Shown here in pieces: positions 55,083 to 64,000 of a DNA stretch of 64,000 nucleotides (its first letter is position 1; each line of letters begins with the position of its first letter). The DNA lies in NCBI RefSeq assembly GCF_942548115.1, contig NZ_OW824151.1, forward strand, positions 2,542,001 through 2,606,000. The letters run 5' to 3'. The notes beneath the pieces were generated by a model. That model was not told the origin of the DNA. It did no database searches and worked only from the letters and a program-made list of their open reading frames with translations. Origin of the DNA: Aeromicrobium sp. Leaf245. Lineage in GTDB: Bacteria; Actinomycetota; Actinomycetes; Propionibacteriales; Nocardioidaceae. The position numbers and the translations under genes were made by a program.

Positions 55083-55114
55083 ACGACCCCGGGCGCGCCA
55101 GCACCCGGGGTCGT
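55083..55114 (-). terminator. Terminator of ilvE
   Basis: A perfect 11-bp stem ACGACCCCGGG/CCCGGGGTCGT with a ten-base loop begins 12 bases past the ilvE stop. Confidence 0.7.
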
Positions 55115-55126
55115 GTCGTGCGCGGT

Positions 55127-56233
55127 TCAGTCTGTGACCGGGCGCATCCAGTTGTGCCGGTCCTCGGCGCGGCCGTACTGCACGTCGACGAGGGCGGAGC
55201 GGATGTCCAGGGTGACCTTGCCGGCCCCGCCGTCGCCGGCCACCGCCTCGCCGCCGTCCCACTTGAGCACGCCCACGGGCGTGACGACGGCAGCGGTGCC
55301 GCAGGCGAAGACCTCGGTGATGGTGCCGTCGGCGGTGCCCTCGCGCCACTCCTCGATGCTCACCCGACGCTCGACGACCTCGTGGCCGAGGTCGCGGGCG
55401 ATCTGGAGGATCGAGTCGCGGGTGATGCCCTCGAGGATCGAGCCCGAGAGCTCGGGGGTGACGATCGACCCGTCGGACTGGACGAAGTACAGGTTCATCC
55501 CTCCGAGCTCCTCGACCCAGCGGTGCTCGACCGAGTCCAGGAAGGCGACCTGCTGGCAACCGTGCGCGGTGGCCTCCTGCTGCGGGAGCAGGCTCGCGGC
55601 GTAGTTGCCGCCGCACTTGGCCGCGCCCGTGCCGCCCGCACCGGCACGCGAGTACTCCGAGGACAGCCAGATGGAGACCGGCTCGACGCCGCCGGGGAAG
55701 TACGCACCGGCCGGTGAGGCGATGACGCAGTAGGTGACGTGCTGGCTCGGACGCACCCCGAGGAAGACCTCGGAGGCGAACATGAACGGACGCAGGTACA
55801 GGCTCGTCTCGCCACCCTGGGGCACCCAGCTGCGGTCGGCCTCGACCAGCGCGCCGATGGAGCCGAGGAACCAGTCCTCTGGCAGCTGGGGCAGCGCGAG
55901 TCGCTGCGCCGAGCGCTGGAGCCGCGCCGCGTTCTGCTCGGGGCGGAACACCCGGATCGACCCGTCGGCCCACGCGTAGGCCTTGAGCCCCTCGAAGATC
56001 TCCTGCGCGTAGTGCAGGACCGCGGTCGCGGGGTCGAGCTGCAACGGACCGTAGGGCACGACGCGCGCGTCGTGCCAACCGGCCTCGGGCGTCCACTCGG
56101 TGAGGAACATGTGGTCGGTGAAGTGGTTGCCGAAGCCCGGCGAGGCGAGGATCGCCTCCCGTTCGGCGTCCGTCCGGGCAGCCTGGTTGAGCTCGAGGGT
56201 GCTGGCGAACGGTGCGGTGGTCATGCTGGACAC
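55127..56233 (-). CDS. ilvE: Branched-chain amino acid aminotransferase
   Basis: This PLP enzyme makes the last step of leucine, isoleucine and valine synthesis. The 368 residues (class IV fold, longer actinobacterial type II form) show FEGLKAYAWADGSIRVFRP, the lysine in GAAKCGGNYAASLLPQ that binds PLP, VEELGGMNLYFVQ and ACGTAAVVTPVG. The GTG has GGAAGG at a good distance, whereas an ATG nine bases further in (56224) is too far from it, so the GTG is preferred. It follows leuB by 76 bases that contain strong hairpins. Confidence 0.95.
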   Translation of the reverse strand: MSSMTTAPFASTLELNQAARTDAEREAILASPGFGNHFTDHMFLTEWTPEAGWHDARVVPYGPLQLDPATAVLHYAQEIFEGLKAYAWADGSIRVFRPEQNAARLQRSAQRLALPQLPEDWFLGSIGALVEADRSWVPQGGETSLYLRPFMFASEVFLGVRPSQHVTYCVIASPAGAYFPGGVEPVSIWLSSEYSRAGAGGTGAAKCGGNYAASLLPQQEATAHGCQQVAFLDSVEHRWVEELGGMNLYFVQSDGSIVTPELSGSILEGITRDSILQIARDLGHEVVERRVSIEEWREGTADGTITEVFACGTAAVVTPVGVLKWDGGEAVAGDGGAGKVTLDIRSALVDVQYGRAEDRHNWMRPVTD

Positions 56234-56250
56234 GGTAGTCCTTCCGGGGT

Positions 56251-56296
56251 CGAGGGGGCACGGCCCCTCGGGGCCCCCGTGGGGTCCCCGACGGGG
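56251..56296 (-). promoter_or_regulatory. GC-rich hairpin pair between leuB and ilvE
   Basis: CGAGGGG/CCCCTCG (56251-56270) and CCCCGT/ACGGGG (56275-56296) are adjacent stems whose G/C runs can also pair with each other. They may terminate leuB transcription or attenuate ilvE. No leader peptide is visible here. Confidence 0.4.
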
Positions 56297-56309
56297 CTCG
56301 CGGTGGGGG

Positions 56310-57407
56310 TCAGCCCACCGCTACGCCCTCGGCCGCTGCCGCGCTGGCGCGCGCGGCGATGGCCTCCCCCACCTCCTCGGTGCTGCGCGGGGCGGCGTCG
56401 TGGGCACCCGCCCCACGAGCAGCGATGTCGGCCTCGACGGCCTGGCTGACCTGGTGGGCGGCCTCGGGGTGGCCGAGGTGCTCGAGCAGCAGCGCGCCCG
56501 ACAGGATGGCCGCCGTCGGGTCGGCCTTGGACTGACCCGCGATGTCGGGTGCGGACCCGTGCACCGGCTCGAACATGCTCGGAGCCGTGCGGTCGGGGTT
56601 CACGTTGCCGCTCGCCGCCAGGCCGATGCCACCGGTGACCGCGGCTGCGAGGTCGGTGAGGATGTCGCCGAACAGGTTGTCGGTGACGATCACGTCGAAG
56701 CGCCCCGGGTCGGTCACGAGGAAGATCGTGGCGGCGTCGACGTGCAGGTAGTCGACACTCACCTCCGGGAACTCCCGGCCCACCGCGTCGACGGTGCGGC
56801 TCCAGAGGTGACCGGCGTGCACGAGCACGTTGTTCTTGTGCACGAGCGTGAGCTTCTTGCGCGGACGCGCCTGCGCTCGGGCGAACGCGTCTCGCACGAC
56901 GCGCTCCACGCCGAAGGCGGTGTTCACGCTCACCTCGGTCGCCAGCTCGTGCGGCGTGCCCACGCGGATGGCCCCGCCGTTGCCGACGTACGGCCCCTCG
57001 GTCCCCTCGCGCACGACCACGAAGTCGATGGGCCCGCGGTCGGTGACCTGGGGTCCGAGCGGCGTGGGAACGCCGGGGTACAGCGTGCTGGGCCGCAGGT
57101 TGACGTAGTGGTCGAGCTCGAAGCGCAGCCGCAGCAGCAGTCCTCGCTCGAGCACGCCCGACGGGACGCTCGGATCGCCCACGGCGCCGAGCAGGATCGC
57201 GTCGTGGCCGCGGATCTCCTCCAGCACCGCGTCCGGGAGGGTCTCCCCGGTGGCGTGGTATCGGCGCGCACCCAGGTCGTACTCGACCGTGTCGAACGAC
57301 AGGTCGTGCTGGGCCGCCACGGCGCGCAGCACCGTGAGGGCCTGGGTGGTGACTTCGGGACCGATGCCGTCGCCGGGGACGACGGCGAGCGAGTAGGAGC
57401 GCGTCAT
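56310..57407 (-). CDS. leuB: 3-isopropylmalate dehydrogenase
   Basis: LeuB oxidises 3-isopropylmalate in leucine synthesis and, in the citramalate route, the methylmalate intermediate. The 365-residue protein has [55 protein letters not shown] with the catalytic Lys, [19 protein letters not shown] and [20 protein letters not shown] six bases before the ATG suggests a leaderless mRNA. It is followed by ilvE. Confidence 0.96.
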   Translation of the reverse strand: MTRSYSLAVVPGDGIGPEVTTQALTVLRAVAAQHDLSFDTVEYDLGARRYHATGETLPDAVLEEIRGHDAILLGAVGDPSVPSGVLERGLLLRLRFELDHYVNLRPSTLYPGVPTPLGPQVTDRGPIDFVVVREGTEGPYVGNGGAIRVGTPHELATEVSVNTAFGVERVVRDAFARAQARPRKKLTLVHKNNVLVHAGHLWSRTVDAVGREFPEVSVDYLHVDAATIFLVTDPGRFDVIVTDNLFGDILTDLAAAVTGGIGLAASGNVNPDRTAPSMFEPVHGSAPDIAGQSKADPTAAILSGALLLEHLGHPEAAHQVSQAVEADIAARGAGAHDAAPRSTEEVGEAIAARASAAAAEGVAVG

Positions 57408-57413
57408 GGCCTC

Positions 57414-57419
57414 ATCCTA
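57414..57419 (-). promoter_or_regulatory. Leaderless -10 element of leuB
   Basis: TAGGAT on the minus strand ends six bases before the leuB ATG, so leuB need not share the transcript of the small gene upstream. Confidence 0.55.
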
Positions 57420-57479
57420 GAAGTCGCGTCTCATGATCTGAAACCGCGGTCCCAGAGGATGGACGTCGCGGAGCCGTCA

Positions 57480-57575
57480 TCAGTTGTCGTCGGGACGCTC
57501 GGACGGCTCGGCGGCAGGGGTCACGGCGTCGTCGCGCAGGTGGGCAGGTCCCCACTCGATCGGGTAGCTGTTCAT
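57480..57575 (-). CDS. Possible 31-residue peptide gene upstream of leuB
   Basis: A short frame begins MNSYPIEWGPAHLRDDAVTP and ends with SERPDDN. AGGAGA lies six bases before its ATG, a better ribosome site than most in the window. The peptide is acidic with no membrane segment and lacks clustered leucine, valine or isoleucine codons, so it is not an obvious attenuation leader. A ribosomal peptide precursor or a regulatory microprotein is possible. It is followed by 72 bases and leuB. No family was recognised. Confidence 0.5.
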   Translation of the reverse strand: MNSYPIEWGPAHLRDDAVTPAAEPSERPDDN

Positions 57576-57948
57576 GGTCTCTCCTGAGGTCGTGCTGGAT
57601 CGGACGGACGGGTTCCATCGAGACGATGGGCGGGTCCGGCACCGGTCCGACTGCTCCACGGGCGACGACATCCGAGGGTGATCGGATGGATCAGGAGAGG
57701 GAACCAGGTCGTGATCCCCGTGCGAGGCGATTCAAGCCTGCGGCGGAACAGTCGGGCCAAACGCCAAACTCCGCGGCAGGGTGGGCCCTACGAGGCCCTG
57801 CCGCGGCAAGCGATGACTACGAGCTGCTTCCGCATGATGGGACCAGGATACGGCCAGCCACGTCGACCGCAGGGCAGGTTGTCCTGCGTGTCTCGCCCGA
57901 TGAGACGGCGGAGGTCGGCGCCGCGCGCACGGGTGCCAGACTGGCGAG
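57576..57948. other. Gene-free stretch of about 370 bases
   Basis: No convincing gene was found. A perfect 11-bp inverted repeat CCGCGGCAGGG/CCCTGCCGCGG (57771-57781, 57796-57806) lies in the middle. An open frame on the plus strand ends at the methyltransferase start but has weak codon use. Promoters for the small peptide gene (minus) and the methyltransferase (plus) must lie here, but no clear -10/-35 pair was singled out. Confidence 0.5.
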
Positions 57949-58512
57949 GTGAGCGCTCCTTCGCAGATCCCCGACCTCGTGGCGCGGTCGCTCGACCTCG
58001 CCCGTCAGCGGGGGTTCATCACGTCGACCCGCCACGAGACGGGCCGACTCCTGGCGGCGCTCGCCGCGTCTCGCGAGGGCACGCTCGCCGAGCTGGGCAC
58101 CGGCACCGGCGTCGGCTCGGCCTGGCTGTCCAGCGGCGCACCCAAGGCCGCCAGGATCGTGAGCGCCGAGCTCGATCCCTCCCTCGCGGGCGACGTCCAG
58201 AAGATCTTCGCCGACGTCGACAACGTCGAGATCGTCGCGGGCGACTGGTCGACGCTCGAGCAGTACGCCCCGTTCTCGTTGCTGTTCGTCGACGTGCGCG
58301 AGGTCATGGAGCAGATCGACGTGCTGGCCGACCTGATGCAGCCCGGCGGCATCGTGGTGCTCGACGACTTCGTGCCATCGGTCCACTGGCCACCGATCGT
58401 CGACGGTCAGGTCGACGTGGTGCGCGAGCAGTGGCTGACCGACGACCGGTTCGCCGCGGTCGAGCTGCTCATCGACGAGGGCGCGTCCCTCGTCATCGCG
58501 ACACGTCGTTGA
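57949..58512 (+). CDS. SAM-dependent methyltransferase, O-methyltransferase-like
   Basis: The 187-residue class I methyltransferase has the glycine-rich SAM loop LAELGTGTGVGSAWLSSG, the acidic residue after beta-2 (IVSAELDPSLAG) and LLFVDVREVMEQIDVL, resembling the catechol O-methyltransferase (AdoMet_MTase family 3) group. IVVLDDFVPS holds a metal-site-like Asp pair. The substrate is unknown. The GTG is the only reasonable start. The final 20 bases overlap the convergent yczE-like gene. Confidence 0.85.
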   Translation: MSAPSQIPDLVARSLDLARQRGFITSTRHETGRLLAALAASREGTLAELGTGTGVGSAWLSSGAPKAARIVSAELDPSLAGDVQKIFADVDNVEIVAGDWSTLEQYAPFSLLFVDVREVMEQIDVLADLMQPGGIVVLDDFVPSVHWPPIVDGQVDVVREQWLTDDRFAAVELLIDEGASLVIATRR

Positions 58513-59167
58513 CCGGTTCCGGACCAGGCGCCGAGGCGCCGGGCCGCTCGGGCCGGCGCACCTGCGTGAGCGGCAGGAACAGCTGCACCACGGGACCGAT
58601 CGCGAGCGCGTAGAGCACGGTGCCGACGCCCACGGTGCCCCCGAGGACGAACCCGACCACGAGCACCGTGACCTCGAGGCTGGTCCGCACGAGCCGCACG
58701 CTGCGACCGGTGCGCCGCACGATCCCGGTCCAGAGTCCGTCGCGCGGCCCGGTCCCGAGGTCCGCCCCGATGTAGAGGGCCCCGGCGATCCCGTTGCCCA
58801 CCACGCCGACGAGGAGGAAGCCGACCTGGACGCCGAGCGTGTCGGGCGTCGGGAGCAGGGCGAGCGTGACGTCGACGGCGATGCCGATCAGCACCACGTT
58901 GAGCACCGTGCCGATGCCGGGGCGCTGACGCAGCGGGACCCACAGGAGCAGCAGCACCGCACCCACCAGGATCACCACCTGGCCGAACGTGAGGGGCAGG
59001 TGATGCGTCAGCCCTTCGTGGAACACGTCCCAGGGGTCGAGGCCGAGACCGGACTCCACCAGCAGGGCCATGGTGGCCCCGTAGAGCCACAGACCGATCA
59101 CGAGCTGCACCATGCGACGCGTCATCCGCCGCCCTCGAAGGGCGCGAGCGAGGTTCACCGTGGCCAT
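58493..59167 (-). CDS. YczE/YyaS/YitT-type integral membrane protein
   Basis: The 224-residue protein has five predicted helices, with VIGLWLYGATMALLVESGLG, LDPWDVFHEGLTHHL and LYIGADLGTGPRDGLWTGI as family signatures. YczE-like proteins are often encoded next to MocR-type regulators, as here, and may be membrane transporters or facilitators; substrate unknown. The ATG has AGGAGAGG upstream. It overlaps the end of a 50-residue membrane peptide gene by 13 bases, so the two are probably made together. Confidence 0.9.
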   Translation of the reverse strand: MATVNLARALRGRRMTRRMVQLVIGLWLYGATMALLVESGLGLDPWDVFHEGLTHHLPLTFGQVVILVGAVLLLLWVPLRQRPGIGTVLNVVLIGIAVDVTLALLPTPDTLGVQVGFLLVGVVGNGIAGALYIGADLGTGPRDGLWTGIVRRTGRSVRLVRTSLEVTVLVVGFVLGGTVGVGTVLYALAIGPVVQLFLPLTQVRRPERPGASAPGPEPVNDVSR

Positions 59168-59307
59168 GAGCGCATCCTCTCCTGGTCGTCACTGACGAGC
59201 GGAGGCGGTCGCAGGCCGAGCCCGTCACCGGCCAGGACACGCATGCCGACCGCCAGCCCCAGAAGAGCCGACGGCACCAGGACGAGGAGGAGCCAGAAGG
59301 TGATCAT
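59155..59307 (-). CDS. Small membrane protein of 50 residues
   Basis: A short frame starts MITFWLLLVLVPSALLGLAV, one hydrophobic helix, followed by a short cytoplasmic or external tail with GDGLGLRPPPLVSDDQ and ending RMRSWPR. The DGxGxRPPP pattern resembles small unnamed actinobacterial proteins, from memory and not checked. CAGGCT six bases before the ATG would be a leaderless -10. Its end overlaps yczE. It could be a subunit or regulator of the YczE protein. Confidence 0.6.
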   Translation of the reverse strand: MITFWLLLVLVPSALLGLAVGMRVLAGDGLGLRPPPLVSDDQERMRSWPR

Positions 59308-59345
59308 GAGCCGAGCCTGGACCGCAGGTGGCCTGATCGACCAGA

Positions 59346-59405
59346 GCCACTTCGCGGATCATGGACGCAGCCACTCGAGGTCAAGTGGCCCTTTCGGTCA
59401 GGTCC
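59346..59405. promoter_or_regulatory. Likely MocR operator region
   Basis: The region between the divergent genes holds GCCACTT (59346), the dyad GCCACT-N8-AGTGGC (59370-59389) and the direct repeats GGTCA (59379 and 59396). MocR-type regulators bind direct repeats in front of their own and target genes, so this is a candidate site. Confidence 0.45.
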
Positions 59406-59427
59406 AATCATCCCGCATGCTGGTGGT

Positions 59428-60858
59428 GTGGACCCCAGCACCTCCGCCTTCCGGCTCGCCGCCATGATCGGGACGTTGCCCGACGGACCGGCCTACCGCA
59501 ACCTCGCGGACACGATCCGTCTGCTGGTCGTCGACGGCCGCCTGCTCGACGGCACCCGGCTGCCCAGCGAGCGCTCGCTGGCCCAGGCCATGGGGCTGAG
59601 TCGCACCACGACGACCCGCGCGTACGACGAGCTGCGTCGCCGTGGCGTGCTCCACTCCCGCCAGGGAAGCGGCAGCGTGCTCCGGGTGCCGACGAGCTCC
59701 ACCACCGCCAGCAGCCTCATCGTCGATCCCGACGACCCCGACACCATCGCCCTGACCTTCTCCGCCCCCACCGGCCCGTCCGGCCTCACCCGGGCCTTCG
59801 GCGCCGCCGCCGAGCAGCTCCCGTCACTCCTCACGACGTCGGGCTACCTGCCCGACGGACTGCCCGCGCTGCGCGAGGTGATCGCCGAGGGGTACGTCGC
59901 CGCAGGGCTGCCGACGGACCCGGACCAGATCATCGTCACCAACGGGGCACAGGGTGCGATCTCGCTGATCGGTCGCACGTTCGGCCGACCCGGTGCCGGT
60001 CTGCTCGTGGAAGGCACCAGCTACCCGCACGGCGTCGAGTCGCTGACCGGCTTCGGCTACCGCACCACTCCCCTGCCCATCGGCGAGGACCCGTGGGACG
60101 CCGACGCGGCCGCAGCGGCCGCACCCCACGTGGAGGCCGCGTACCTGATCCCCGACTTCCACAACCCCACCGGTGCCGTCATGCCCGTGGAGACACGACT
60201 CCGGCTCGCCCACACGCTGCGCCGGCACCAGGTGCTCACGGTCGTGGACGAGTCGATGCGTCGGCTCGACCTCGCCGGGGAGGGGCTGCCCGCGTCGTAC
60301 GCCGCGCACGACCCGGACGCGATCGTCGTCGACTCCCTGTCGAAGGTCCTCTGGGGTGGGCTGCGGATCGGCTGGATCCGCGCGCCCCGCCGTCACGTGA
60401 CAGCCCTGCTCCAGTCGCGCATGCGCCACGACCTCGGCACCGCCGCGTTCGACCAGCTCGTGGCCGCCGAGGTGCTCCGCCACGACCAGCACCTGTTCGA
60501 CGAGGCCGTGGTGCGACTGCGCCGACAGCGCGCCGCCATGGTCGAGGCGCTGGCCGCCCACCTCCCGGACTGGGACGTGCCCGTGCCGCCCGGTGGGCCG
60601 AACCTCTGGGTCGGTCTCCCCTCACGCTCGTCGAGCCGGCTCGTCGCCGCGGCCGCGCAGGAGGGGCTGCTGCTCACGCCCGGTCCTCGGTTCACGCTCG
60701 GCGCTCCCAGCGCCGGCGAACGTCGGCTCCGGCTGCCCTGCACCTCCGCCGAGCACGTGGGCGTCGAGGCCGTCCAGCGCCTCGCCCGTGCCTGGTCGGC
60801 CGTCGTCTCCGGTCGACGCTGCGAGCCGACCGGCACGAGGGTCGACCTCATCGCCTGA
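59428..60858 (+). CDS. MocR-family (GntR-aminotransferase) regulator
   Basis: The 476-residue protein fuses an N-terminal GntR winged helix (LLDGTRLPSERSLAQAMGLS, TTTRAYDELRRRGVLHSRQG) to a class I aminotransferase domain. PDFHNPTGAVMP, TVVDESMRRLDL and the PLP-binding Lys306 in DSLSKVLWGGLRIGW are all present. MocR regulators sense pyridoxal phosphate or amino acids; PdxR, which activates PLP synthesis, and regulators of yczE are known examples. No pdxST is beside it, so the divergent small protein and yczE are the likely targets. It starts with GTG. Confidence 0.93.
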   Translation: MDPSTSAFRLAAMIGTLPDGPAYRNLADTIRLLVVDGRLLDGTRLPSERSLAQAMGLSRTTTTRAYDELRRRGVLHSRQGSGSVLRVPTSSTTASSLIVDPDDPDTIALTFSAPTGPSGLTRAFGAAAEQLPSLLTTSGYLPDGLPALREVIAEGYVAAGLPTDPDQIIVTNGAQGAISLIGRTFGRPGAGLLVEGTSYPHGVESLTGFGYRTTPLPIGEDPWDADAAAAAAPHVEAAYLIPDFHNPTGAVMPVETRLRLAHTLRRHQVLTVVDESMRRLDLAGEGLPASYAAHDPDAIVVDSLSKVLWGGLRIGWIRAPRRHVTALLQSRMRHDLGTAAFDQLVAAEVLRHDQHLFDEAVVRLRRQRAAMVEALAAHLPDWDVPVPPGGPNLWVGLPSRSSSRLVAAAAQEGLLLTPGPRFTLGAPSAGERRLRLPCTSAEHVGVEAVQRLARAWSAVVSGRRCEPTGTRVDLIA

Positions 60859-60859
60859 C

Positions 60860-60898
60860 GCAGGAAGGCCCCCGTCCGAGGGACGGGGGCCTTCCTGC
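60860..60898. terminator. Bidirectional terminator between mocR and ilvC
   Basis: A perfect 18-bp stem (GCAGGAAGGCCCCCGTCC and complement) with loop GAG lies between the two convergent genes, one base after the regulator's stop and 15 bases before the ilvC stop. Confidence 0.85.
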
Positions 60899-60913
60899 TG
60901 CGAGGTGGGGCGA

Positions 60914-64000
<3,087 letters not shown>

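Noticed and set aside
57626-57952. Open frame of 108 codons ending at the methyltransferase start
   Set aside because: Codon use is irregular, no ribosome site or family pattern is present, and the sequence includes a strong inverted repeat. The overlap with the methyltransferase start can arise by chance.

Overview
The window is high-GC chromosomal DNA of an actinobacterium. The order lepB-rnhB-DUF2469-yraN-comM, the trmD-rimM-KH-rpsP set, ffh/glnD/glnK/amt/ftsY and smc match the conserved block known from mycobacteria and relatives. Gene content and many apparently leaderless promoters fit the Propionibacteriales, perhaps Nocardioidaceae such as Aeromicrobium or Nocardioides; the genus is inference. 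No rRNA, tRNA, CRISPR array, phage or insertion sequence was recognised. Coding density is high, with many 1-4 bp start/stop overlaps and several convergent genes whose 3' ends overlap.

Layout. Positions 1-7,050 (minus strand): comM (cut by the window edge), yraN, DUF2469, rnhB, lepB, rplS, an ammonium transporter gene placed between rplS and trmD, then trmD, rimM, khpA and rpsP. 7.2-13.8 kb: a crotonase, an ArsC-like protein, a heterodimeric ABC exporter with one degenerate ATPase subunit, a lipoprotein with an internal duplication and a metallo-beta-lactamase-fold hydrolase. 13.8-20.8 kb: ffh, glnD, glnK, a second amt, ftsY. 20.8-28.0 kb: cydABDC, divergent from a BlaI-type repressor and an M56 protease, with three matching operator dyads between them. 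28.1-35.0 kb: a DUF222/HNH protein, a two-component system and an FbpABC-type iron importer behind tandem iron-box-like sites. 35.0-43.6 kb: a thioesterase, smc, a small coiled-coil protein, two bacterial PH-domain membrane proteins, dusB, a structured gene-free stretch and a lipoprotein. 43.7-49.6 kb: glyS, then a zinc-uptake operon (znuA, znuC, znuB, zur-like regulator) with Zur-box-like dyads at the znuA start, a conserved protein often named 3-methyladenine glycosylase, and an ElaA-type acetyltransferase. 49.6-64.0 kb: mostly branched-chain amino acid synthesis (cimA, ilvE, leuB, ilvC, ilvN, ilvB cut by the edge), with aspA, a MocR/YczE locus and a methyltransferase.

How the parts work together. 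Two amt genes, each preceded by GlnR-box-like half-sites, with GlnK and GlnD form the nitrogen-sensing module. CimA, LeuB, IlvBN, IlvC and IlvE can make isoleucine from pyruvate by the citramalate route and also serve leucine and valine. ftsY, normally next to smc in related genomes, is separated from it by about 14.7 kb of accessory genes (cyd, BlaI/M56, two-component system, iron uptake). It appears to keep its own leaderless promoter inside the end of cydC.

The most unusual features are: the BlaI/M56 pair facing the cytochrome bd operon with three operators of identical geometry; a 0.75-kb non-coding mosaic of palindromes and 29-31-bp tandem repeats flanked by inverted arms before aspA; and two small genes, a 50-residue membrane peptide overlapping yczE and a 31-residue peptide upstream of leuB.
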